A stretch of 13,697 bases of DNA from positions 1 through 13,697 of the forward strand of contig VBGU01000012.1 in assembly GCA_005881085.1 (NCBI GenBank). The letters are read 5' to 3'. Under the pieces are notes generated by a model. It did not search any database, was not told the DNA's origin, and saw only the letters and a list, made by a program, of their open reading frames with translations. Origin of the DNA: Chloroflexota bacterium. Its GTDB lineage: Bacteria; Chloroflexota; Limnocylindria; P2-11E. The translations under genes were made by a program, and so were the position numbers. Below, one piece after another: positions 6,938-13,518 of the stretch (the first letter of the stretch is position 1; every line of letters begins with the position of its first letter).

Positions 6938-7721
6938 GGGGGTGGATCGTGGCGGCCGGTAGTCCATCGAGTGACGGCATCGCGTAGGAGTAGTACTCCG
7001 CCTGCGGCACGTCCGCGTTGCCCGGCCAGAAGCCGGCGGCGATGAGCTCGTGCGAATACGCCTCGTGCATGACATGAATGTCGACGTTCGGTGGCTTCCC
7101 GCCGGCGTAGGCCGGCGCGCGTTTTCCGCTGAAGCGCGCGGAGGCGAGATCGAAGGAGCCCCAGAAGAACTGGACGGGGCTCGCCTTTCCGAGAAAGCCA
7201 GCGCGGAAGCGCTCGAAGACGACGTGCGTCTTCAGCAGCCCCGCCGCGAACAGCCGCGCGCGATCGCGGTCATACGGCCGGATCTCAACGTCGTCGGGAA
7301 ACGGCACGGCGACGGCCACCTCGGCGGGCAACACATCGATGTGGGGGTCCGGCACGCCGAGTCGGTCAAGTGAGTCGAGCACCTCGCGATAGAACTGCGC
7401 TACAGACATGGACCGCAGCGGTATCGCGGCACTCCCGCCGGCGCTCGTGACGATACGGAGCTCGTGCGCAACGAAGTCGAGATCGATCTGAAAGGCCCCG
7501 CCGCCGCTCGGCACGACCCCGGTGGTCAAGCCTCGAGGGGTCACCGCGAGGCTCGAGTTCCACCAGTGGTTCAGGAGCGGCGTCATCTCGAGACGGATCT
7601 TGCCGACGATCTGCGTCCACATGTGGATCGCGTGGAGGGTGTCCTTCCATGCTTCATAGGGCAGGGGAGGCCACGCCTCGAGCTCGTTCAAGGGCACAGC
7701 CCGAGCGTAGTCCAGCGTCAC
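6858..7721 (-). CDS. DUF5996 family protein, frameshifted near the C-terminus
   Basis: GTG 7721 overlaps the enzyme I stop (GTGA, 7718-7721) and starts a protein with DUF5996 features: LPYEAWKDTLHAIHMWTQIV (20-39), KIRLEMTPLLNHWWNSSLAV (41-60), RGLTTG (63-68), VQFFWGSFDLASARFSG (183-199) and HEAYSHELIAAGFWPG (219-234). After AATIHP (residue 261) this frame becomes non-homologous and stops at 6858. The missing C-terminus lies in another frame just downstream (6697-6937). A single added C in the five-C run read at 6942-6938 restores IHPPEWNAARGEFVLPYEAV and gives about 341 residues. The biochemical role of DUF5996 is not established. It closes the PTS operon, but a link to sugar uptake is not evident. 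The frameshift may be a real mutation or an assembly error at a homopolymer. Confidence 0.82.
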   Translation of the reverse strand: MTLDYARAVPLNELEAWPPLPYEAWKDTLHAIHMWTQIVGKIRLEMTPLLNHWWNSSLAVTPRGLTTGVVPSGGGAFQIDLDFVAHELRIVTSAGGSAAIPLRSMSVAQFYREVLDSLDRLGVPDPHIDVLPAEVAVAVPFPDDVEIRPYDRDRARLFAAGLLKTHVVFERFRAGFLGKASPVQFFWGSFDLASARFSGKRAPAYAGGKPPNVDIHVMHEAYSHELIAAGFWPGNADVPQAEYYSYAMPSLDGLPAATIHPQSGMPRAESSCCPTRRSERRPIPPRP

Positions 7722-9436
7722 GTTTGCAGTCGGAGCCGGACGTCCGCGGCGGATGCGTCGCCGAGCGAAGCCATCGCGACGTGCTCGAGACCGCTTTTCA
7801 GCGAGGCGCGAACCGCGCGTCTCACAGCCGCGATGCTCGTCGGCGACATGCTCAACACGCGAACACCGAGGCCGATGAGCAACCGGGCCGCCTCGGGGTC
7901 GCCCGCCATCTCGCCGCATATCGAGAGCTCGATGCCCGACCGCTCGGCGGCTTCGACCGCGAGCCGTATGAGCCGGAGAAGCGCGGGATGAAGGGAGTCG
8001 CGATACCGCTCCAGCGCCGGGTTGCCTCGATCCGCGGCGAGCGTGTACTGGAGGAGGTCGTTCGTCCCGATGCTCACGAAGGTCAGTTCGCGGACGTAGG
8101 TGTCCGCGGTGAGGATCGCCGAAGGGATCTCGAGCATGACGCCGAGGTCGACCTGACCGATCGGCCTCCTCTCGTCGAGCAGCTCCGCGCGGGCCCGATC
8201 GACTAGATGCCTCAAGGTCGCGACGTCGCCCGCGTCCGCGACCATCGGGGCCATGACCTTCACACGCCCTTTCACCGCGGCGCGATAACACGCGCGCAGC
8301 TGCGTCACGAAGATGTCGGGCCGGCGATCGGCCAGGCGAAGCGCCCGCACTCCCAGAAAGGGGTTGTCCTCTTCTTTGAGCGGGAGATAGGGGATCGGTT
8401 TGTCGCCCCCGACGTCCAGCAAACGGATGGTCACGGGACGCGGCGCGAAGGCCGCGATGACCTGACCGTACGCTTCGACCTGCTCGTCCTCGGATGGCGG
8501 GCTCGACCGCTCGAGAAAGAGAAACTCGGTTCGGAACAGACCGACGCCGCGCGCCCCTAGGGCGACTGCGCCGGCGGCCTCGCCTGGCGAGCCGATGTTC
8601 GCGAGGAGCTCGATCGCCGTCCCGTCTTTTGTGACCGCCGGAAGCGCGGCCTCCTCGACGTCCCGACCGCGATCGCGCCGGATCGCCCCGGCGCGCGCCT
8701 CGTAGCGCGCCACGTCTTCTTTCGTGGGCGCGACGAGAATCTCGCCGGTCTCTCCATCGAGCGCGAGCGGGGATCCGCGGCGCCCCTCGTCGAGCGTGGC
8801 GAGCAAACCGGTCGCGCCCACGACCGCCGGGATCCCGTACGCGCGCGCGAGGATGGCTGCGTGCGCGGTGGGGGAAGAGGCCTCGAGCGCGATGCCCAGC
8901 AGACGATCGCGCGGCAAGGTCGCGGTCAGCGATGGTGGCAGATCTTCCGCGACGACGATCGACGGTTCGGAGAGGCGGATGCCAGCGTCCCCGAGTCCCG
9001 CGAGCTCGCGCGCGACCCGATCGCCGACGTCGAGGACGTCCGCGGCTCGCCCGGAGAGCAGCGTGTCGCCGAGGGCACGAAGCTGGTCGGCGACGCTCGT
9101 CGCGGCCGCGGTGATGGCGGCGATGGCGTCGGCACGATCGACGCGGATGTGGGCGGCCGCGGCGTCGAGGAGCTCGGGGTCTCGCGCGATCATCGCGTGC
9201 GCGAGGAAGACCTCCGCCTCTTCGGTGTGGCCGGCGCCGCGGACTTCGTCGGCGAGATGCTCGGACGCTCGGCCGACGGCTTCGGCGGCCGCGATCAGTC
9301 GGACGACCTCGGCCTCCGGTTCGGCCACGATCCCACGCGAAACGTGAGTCTTCCGCTCGAAGCGGACCCACGGACCGTGCGCGACACCCGGGGATGCGGC
9401 CACTCCACGGATGAGGACCGCGTTCTCGGTCTTCAC
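7718..9436 (-). CDS. ptsI: PTS enzyme I (phosphoenolpyruvate-protein phosphotransferase)
   Basis: Enzyme I takes phosphate from PEP and passes it to HPr in the cytoplasm. From GTG 9436, which overlaps the kinase stop (GTGA), the protein has 572 residues, the usual length. The open frame extends upstream, but residues there are shadow sequence of the kinase gene. The phospho-His domain has SSPTAHAAILARAYGIPAVV (188-207) with His192; the common motif is GGxTSH, so the flank is slightly divergent. The PEP-binding barrel shows RGVGLFRTEFLFLER (296-310), LLDVGGDKPIPYL (339-351), EEDNPFLGVRALRL (355-368), VMLEIPSA (433-440), FVSIGTNDLLQYTLAADRGN (453-472) and ICGEMAGD (506-513) with active-site Cys507. 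All catalytic parts look intact. Its place in the operon with HPr and EII suggests a dedicated phosphorelay. Confidence 0.96.
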   Translation of the reverse strand: MKTENAVLIRGVAASPGVAHGPWVRFERKTHVSRGIVAEPEAEVVRLIAAAEAVGRASEHLADEVRGAGHTEEAEVFLAHAMIARDPELLDAAAAHIRVDRADAIAAITAAATSVADQLRALGDTLLSGRAADVLDVGDRVARELAGLGDAGIRLSEPSIVVAEDLPPSLTATLPRDRLLGIALEASSPTAHAAILARAYGIPAVVGATGLLATLDEGRRGSPLALDGETGEILVAPTKEDVARYEARAGAIRRDRGRDVEEAALPAVTKDGTAIELLANIGSPGEAAGAVALGARGVGLFRTEFLFLERSSPPSEDEQVEAYGQVIAAFAPRPVTIRLLDVGGDKPIPYLPLKEEDNPFLGVRALRLADRRPDIFVTQLRACYRAAVKGRVKVMAPMVADAGDVATLRHLVDRARAELLDERRPIGQVDLGVMLEIPSAILTADTYVRELTFVSIGTNDLLQYTLAADRGNPALERYRDSLHPALLRLIRLAVEAAERSGIELSICGEMAGDPEAARLLIGLGVRVLSMSPTSIAAVRRAVRASLKSGLEHVAMASLGDASAADVRLRLQT

Positions 9437-10356
9437 GATCGCAGCCGGCGCGAGGGATCGATCCGCTCGTGAACGATCACCGCTGCGCGGTCGGCCGCCG
9501 TCACCGCTCGCATTCTCGTCCCGCGCGAGCGGATGGCCGCGACGGACCACGCGACCGCTTCGCCGAGGGCGCCGGACTCGCCGCCCCCCGCGAGGAATCC
9601 CGCCAGGAGGGCATCGCCCGCGCCGACCGTGTTGACGACGTCGTCGATCGGTGCCTCGGCATGAGATGCCCCGTTCGCGTCGACGAAGAGCGCGCCGTCC
9701 GGACCAAGACTCACCAACACGGCTTGGCATCCCCGCGCAAGGAGCTCGCGCGCGGCGGCAGCGGCGTCGCCGATGGTCGCGAGCGATCGGCCAACGAGCG
9801 CCTCGAGCTCTTCGTGGTTCGGCTTGACGAGGGCAACTCCGGCGCAGATCGCTGCGCCCAGCGCTTCGCTGCTCGTGTCGATCGCCACACGCCGGTCCGA
9901 GGCGCGGCCAGCTAGGCGCGCATAGAAATCAACGGGAGCGCCCGGCGGCAGCGAGCCACAGCCGACGATCCAGCTCGCCCCCGGGGCCGCCGTCGCGGCG
10001 GCGATTATCGCGTAGACGTCATCCGATGCAAGCTCTGGTCCCGGCTCGTTCAGCTTCGTGAGCGTGCCGTCCGCTTCGACGACGCTCACATTCGTCCTGA
10101 TCGAACCCGCGATCGGGACTGCGGAGATCGGCGTCGCGTCCGCGAGGAGTCGGAGATACGTCGTCGCCGAGTCTTCCGCGAGCGGCAGCACCGCGACCGT
10201 CGGAACGCCCTGTGCAGCGAGGGCGCACGAGACGTTGACACCCTTCCCGGCCGCTTCCGCGGTCGAGCGTTTGGCGCGGATGAGCGCACCTCGTTCGAGG
10301 CGATCGATCTCGAGGGTGCGGTCGATACTCGGGTTCGGCGTCACCGTCACGATCAC
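9433..10356 (-). CDS. pfkB: PfkB-family sugar-phosphate kinase (1-phosphofructokinase/tagatose-6-phosphate kinase type)
   Basis: The 307-residue protein starts at GTG 10356, overlapping the dehydrogenase stop (GTGA), and ends overlapping the enzyme I start. It has the ribokinase-fold marks of the FruK/LacC branch: MIVTVTPNPSIDRTLEID at the start, AGKGVNVS (36-43; most relatives have GGKG), GSLPPG (134-139), KPNHEEL (178-184) and the ATP/catalytic motif VNTVGAGDALLAGFL (241-255) with base Asp248. The usual length is about 300-310, so it is complete. In this operon it probably converts the hexose phosphate to a bisphosphate that aldolase can split. Fructose-1-phosphate, fructose-6-phosphate and tagatose-6-phosphate are all possible substrates, and the sequence alone does not separate them. 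Confidence 0.92.
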   Translation of the reverse strand: MIVTVTPNPSIDRTLEIDRLERGALIRAKRSTAEAAGKGVNVSCALAAQGVPTVAVLPLAEDSATTYLRLLADATPISAVPIAGSIRTNVSVVEADGTLTKLNEPGPELASDDVYAIIAAATAAPGASWIVGCGSLPPGAPVDFYARLAGRASDRRVAIDTSSEALGAAICAGVALVKPNHEELEALVGRSLATIGDAAAAARELLARGCQAVLVSLGPDGALFVDANGASHAEAPIDDVVNTVGAGDALLAGFLAGGGESGALGEAVAWSVAAIRSRGTRMRAVTAADRAAVIVHERIDPSRRLRS

Positions 10357-12080
10357 GTCGAAGCGATCGCGGTGGGTTCGAGGTGCTTCGCGAACAGGAC
10401 GGCTTCAGCCTCGGATGTCCACGTCCCGCCCGGACCGAGCGCCGCCGCGAGCTCGGGATCGTTGATGGCGAGATCCTCCAGTGAGGTCAGCGGAAGGCCT
10501 CGCAGCTGCGGGAAGATGACGATCTTGCCCGCGAACCGGCCTTCCATCAGCGACCGCAGTCCATCCGCGGCGGCCTCGATCCCGCCCACCGCTGCGACCG
10601 CGCGCGCGGGCGACAGCTGCCCGGCGAGGGTCTTGCGAACGACCAGCTCCTGGTCCGCTATTCGCGAACCGGACGTGCCCGTGTACTGCGCTCCGTGCAG
10701 ATAAACGCGCGAGATGTCGAGCGACGCGCGGGTCCCCACCGGAAGACCCGCGAAGAGCACGAGCATCGCGTCGCCGGCCATGACGCGCGCGGCCTGTGTG
10801 ACCGCGGCGGCCGTCGGCGCGGTCACGATGACGTCATCCGCGCCGCGCCCTTTCGTCTCGTGCGCGACGAGCATCGCGAGATCTTCTTCGCTCGCGACCG
10901 TGGTCACCACGAGACGCCGGCCGAGCGCCGCCGCGATCGGCTCGAGACGACTCCGCGCCATCGCGAGTCGCTCCCGGTCGAGGTCGACCGCGATCAGCGT
11001 CGCCGGGCCGTTCGGCGTCTTCAGCGCGCGCTCGAGATGCATCTGCCCCATCGGGCCGGCGGCCCCCACGAATAGGGCCACACCGCCGGGCCGGAGCTCG
11101 GCGCGGTTCCGCGCTACGCCGTATGAGGCGGACACGTCAGGCCCGCGCGTGCCGACATAGGCCGTGTAGTGGTAGTGGATCCGCCCGATGTCGATGTCTA
11201 CGGGGCCGTCCAGCGGCTCGTCGCCGACTAGGTTCAAGAGGCCACGGAAAGCTAGGGCATCGCTCGCTCGCGACACGAGCGATGCGGACCTCGGACCGAG
11301 CACGATGATGTCGTCGAACGGCCCGGCGACGAGCTCCTGTTCGGTGACCACGATTTCGGCTCTAGGCGCGCTGGCCCTGACCGCGGCGACGACATCGTCG
11401 CGCAGCCCGGACAGGACGATCTCGCGCGCGCTGGCGAGCGCGCCGCCGAAGTCATACGTGCGGGCGTCATCCCGACGTCCGACCACCCAGGCGCGGCCAC
11501 CCGCCGCCGGGTTCAGCCTCCGGCGCTGCGTGTACGCAGCTTCGACGCATGCCCACGGCTCGGTGAGCGCCGTCTCCGCGTATCCGAGCCGGTCGCCGAC
11601 GTCGGTCACGTACGCGCCGTCGTCGGCGGCGAGGACCTCGGGACCGAGGACGTGGTAGCCGATGAGGCCGCCGGGGATCGTGTACCCGTACGCGGTGCTT
11701 CGGCCGTTGGCGTAGATGTCCGGCTGAATGGCGAGTCGCTGGCCGGAATGAAACCGGTCGGCGAGCTCGCTACCGACGGCGACGACCGTCACCGCGGTCT
11801 CGTGGCCGAGGCGCGTCGGGTGCGTCGCGAGATCCTGGCCGTAGAGCTTGGGATGCTCACCCCCGAGGCGGATCAGCTTCACGTCCGAGAAACAAAGGCC
11901 CACCGCGTCGACCCGCACGAGGATCTGATCCTTTGACGGCGCCGGGACGTCGACCCATTCGGGCTGACCGTCGCGCCCGACGCTTTCGACGCCCTTCCCG
12001 TACACGTTCCAGGCGAGCGTGCGTGTCGGCGCCTTCGGCACCTCGCCGTATGCGGCGTAGACCCCGTTGCTCCTGGTCAT
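10353..12080 (-). CDS. Zinc-type medium-chain alcohol/polyol-phosphate dehydrogenase with two Rossmann-like halves
   Basis: At 575 residues it is much longer than the usual 340-420. The GroES-like catalytic domain (about 20-190) has Cys63 in GLCFSD, His93-Glu94 in RLGHE and TEPWACVEAAY (173-183) with Glu174, the expected catalytic zinc positions. I see no four-Cys structural zinc loop. The text around GYHVLGPEVL and LGYAETALTEPWACV recalls sorbitol-phosphate/L-sorbose-1-phosphate reductases. Two nucleotide-binding-like segments follow. The first (195-318) has lost the glycine motif (VVGRRDDARTYD). The second (331-476) keeps FVGAAGPMGQMH and VDLDRE. They align with each other: FDDIIVLGP/ADDVIVTAP, DIDIGRIHYHYTAYVGTRG/SLDISRVYLHGAQYTGTSG. 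A tail (525-575) follows. It probably oxidises the phosphorylated polyol imported by the PTS. ATG 12080 overlaps the small gene's stop by ATGA. Confidence 0.83.
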   Translation of the reverse strand: MTRSNGVYAAYGEVPKAPTRTLAWNVYGKGVESVGRDGQPEWVDVPAPSKDQILVRVDAVGLCFSDVKLIRLGGEHPKLYGQDLATHPTRLGHETAVTVVAVGSELADRFHSGQRLAIQPDIYANGRSTAYGYTIPGGLIGYHVLGPEVLAADDGAYVTDVGDRLGYAETALTEPWACVEAAYTQRRRLNPAAGGRAWVVGRRDDARTYDFGGALASAREIVLSGLRDDVVAAVRASAPRAEIVVTEQELVAGPFDDIIVLGPRSASLVSRASDALAFRGLLNLVGDEPLDGPVDIDIGRIHYHYTAYVGTRGPDVSASYGVARNRAELRPGGVALFVGAAGPMGQMHLERALKTPNGPATLIAVDLDRERLAMARSRLEPIAAALGRRLVVTTVASEEDLAMLVAHETKGRGADDVIVTAPTAAAVTQAARVMAGDAMLVLFAGLPVGTRASLDISRVYLHGAQYTGTSGSRIADQELVVRKTLAGQLSPARAVAAVGGIEAAADGLRSLMEGRFAGKIVIFPQLRGLPLTSLEDLAINDPELAAALGPGGTWTSEAEAVLFAKHLEPTAIAST

Positions 12081-12376
12081 TTCGCTCGGGGGAGGTCCGC
12101 GTTCTTGAGCACTCGGCCGGTTGGGTCGAGGATGCCGACCTTCGTCGACATCGTCAGCGGGCTCGCCGTGAAGAGATCACCGGCGTTGATCGCGACCCAG
12201 CGGTATCCCTGAAGCGATGTGAGCCGCTTTATCGCTGGGCCGATCTCGGCTCCGGTGGCGGCGACGTTGATCCGCCCGCGCGATGCGACGAGATCAGCAA
12301 GCCCGTCGGGATCCGGCGTCGCGCTCAGCGCCGCGGTTATCGCGGTGAGGAGCGCCTCGCGGTCGAGCCGAGCCAT
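12077..12376 (-). CDS. 99-residue protein of unknown function inside the PTS operon
   Basis: I do not recognise this protein. ATG 12376 lies one base after the EIIA-HPr stop, and its stop overlaps the dehydrogenase start (ATGA), so it is tightly embedded in the operon and very probably translated. The sequence looks folded and soluble. It has an N-terminal helix (LDREALLTAITAALSA), an acidic/Asp-Gly turn, strands RINVAATGAEIGPAIKRL and YRWVAINAGDLFTA, and an ending STKVGILDPTGRVLKNADLP. There is no signal peptide, transmembrane segment, Cys pair or PTS phospho-His motif. Position suggests an accessory or regulator of the dehydrogenase or the PTS, but that is inference from context only. Confidence 0.75.
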   Translation of the reverse strand: MARLDREALLTAITAALSATPDPDGLADLVASRGRINVAATGAEIGPAIKRLTSLQGYRWVAINAGDLFTASPLTMSTKVGILDPTGRVLKNADLPRAK

Positions 12377-12377
12377 C

Positions 12378-13115
12378 TCAGCCTTCGGTCGTGCTGGTCA
12401 GGATCGCGGCGACGGCATCGGTGGCGCTCTGGGCGTCCGCGCCGCGAGCCACGATTCGCACGTCGTCACCCATGGCAGCTCCAAGACCGAGCAGGGCCGT
12501 GATGCTTCGGGCGTTCGCCTTCCGCCCGTTCGCGTGGATCACGACCTCGGCGCCGAACGGGCGCACGCGATCGACCACGGTCGCGGCGGGCCGCGCGTGT
12601 AACCCGTGCGGGTTCGTGATCTTGAGCTCGCGGGCGACCTCGTCGCTTCGGGCGGGGTGCCCGTTACTGGATGGAGCGTCGGTCTCGGGCGCCGTCAGCG
12701 CCCTGTGGATTTCCGCCGCGTCCAGGGTGCTTCCGAGACGTCTGCACAGGTCCTGGTCACCAAGTATTGTGCCCAGGCGCGCGAGCACCTTGAGGTGTTC
12801 ATCGGAAGTGGCCGCGAGCCCGATCACGAGATGCGCTGGCTCGTCGCCCCACGGCACGCCTTCTGGGAATTGCGCGACGGCGAGCCCGGTGCGTAGCACG
12901 TATTCCTTCGACTCGTTCGTACCGTGCGGCAGCGAGATCCCGTTGCCGAGATACGTCGACACGATCTCTTCGCGCTCCTGCATCTGAGTAACGTACTCGG
13001 ACTTCACGCAGCCCTCCGCGACGAGGATGGAGCCGACGAGCGCGATCGCCTTTTTGCGATCCGCGGCCGTCGCGCCGACGACGACCGCGGACGGCGACAG
13101 GACCTCGACTGTCAC
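12378..13115 (-). CDS. PTS EIIA (mannitol type) - HPr fusion protein
   Basis: The 245-residue protein starts at GTG 13115, overlapping the EIIB stop (GTGA). Residues 1-142 form an EIIA of the mannitol/fructose type: VAEGCVKSEYVTQMQEREE (32-50), NGISLPHGTNESKEYVLRTG (58-77) with phospho-His64, and EGVPWGDEPAHLVIGLAA (85-102). A short Ser/Gly/Pro linker (about 145-158) leads to HPr (160-245) with NPHGLHARPAATVVDRV (168-184) and phospho-His173. Ser204 in ARSITALLGLGA sits 31 residues after His173, the same spacing as His15 to Ser46 in HPr, so regulation by an HPr kinase is possible. Unlike E. coli FruB there is no long middle domain. The fusion lets phosphate from EI reach EIIA within one polypeptide and then go to EIIB. 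Confidence 0.95.
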   Translation of the reverse strand: MTVEVLSPSAVVVGATAADRKKAIALVGSILVAEGCVKSEYVTQMQEREEIVSTYLGNGISLPHGTNESKEYVLRTGLAVAQFPEGVPWGDEPAHLVIGLAATSDEHLKVLARLGTILGDQDLCRRLGSTLDAAEIHRALTAPETDAPSSNGHPARSDEVARELKITNPHGLHARPAATVVDRVRPFGAEVVIHANGRKANARSITALLGLGAAMGDDVRIVARGADAQSATDAVAAILTSTTEG

Positions 13116-13444
13116 GATGCTTTTCCCGCTTCAGCGGAGATCTCTTCGCCCGCGACGAGGCCGCGCAGCAGCCGGTCGGACGCCGTGTTGTTCATAAAGT
13201 TCTTGAACGTGAGCACGACCGCGGTGGGGGCGACCTTCCGCGCGCGGTCCGCGAGGCCTTCGTGTGCTACGACGACGTCCGTATTGCTCGGTATCTCGTT
13301 GACCGGCGAGTGAACGACGCGGACGTCGAGCCCCGCGTCCTTGATCTTCTTCTTGAGCTGGTTGGCTCCGATGAGGCTCGACCCCATGCCAGCCTCGCAG
13401 ACGAACACGACGAGCTTCACCTCGTCAGCGCGCTTACTGACCAT
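13112..13444 (-). CDS. PTS EIIB component, mannitol type, as a separate protein
   Basis: This 110-residue protein has the EIIB phospho-cysteine loop FVCEAGMGSSLIGANQLKKK (14-33) with Cys16, followed by an alternating beta/alpha pattern (VRVVHSPVNEIPSNTDVVVA, HEGLADRARKVAP). The C-E/D-A-G-M-G-S-S motif is that of the mannitol-type B domain. In E. coli MtlA this domain is fused after EIIC; here it is a stand-alone gene. ATG 13444 is preceded by AGGGGAAGGT (13460-13451) with about 7 bases spacing, the best ribosome binding site in this operon part. It lies directly downstream of a perfect hairpin. It should accept phosphate from His64 of EIIA and hand it to the sugar at EIIC. The C-terminal tail (GEEISAEAGKAS) is probably flexible. 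Confidence 0.92.
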   Translation of the reverse strand: MVSKRADEVKLVVFVCEAGMGSSLIGANQLKKKIKDAGLDVRVVHSPVNEIPSNTDVVVAHEGLADRARKVAPTAVVLTFKNFMNNTASDRLLRGLVAGEEISAEAGKAS

Positions 13445-13469
13445 GACGACACCTTCCCCTTGCTCTTAG

Positions 13470-13500
13470 GTCCACCGGCCGGTGCGACCGGCCGGTGGAC
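13470..13500 (-). terminator. Perfect 13-bp inverted repeat between EIIC and EIIB genes
   Basis: GTCCACCGGCCGG (13470-13482) and CCGGCCGGTGGAC (13488-13500) are exact reverse complements around a 5-base loop. The stem is very GC-rich and should fold strongly in the operon mRNA. No U-run follows in the minus direction (CTAAGAGCAAG), so it is not a classical intrinsic terminator. It sits 18 bases after the EIIC stop and 9 bases before the EIIB ribosome binding site. It could be a leaky terminator, a 3'-end stabiliser for the EIIC mRNA after processing, or a binding site for an antiterminator. Confidence 0.7.
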
Positions 13501-13518
13501 AGCGCGTCGTGAAGGAGG

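Noticed and set aside
6858..9371. A very long open minus-strand frame of 837 codons
   Set aside because: Only its last part (from GTG 7721) is real DUF5996 coding sequence. The upstream part is Arg-rich shadow sequence in a frame against the clear enzyme I gene.
7718..9730. A longer enzyme I with about 98 extra N-terminal residues
   Set aside because: The extra residues are Arg/Gly-rich shadow of the PfkB kinase gene. GTG 9436 gives the normal family N-terminus and a GTGA overlap.
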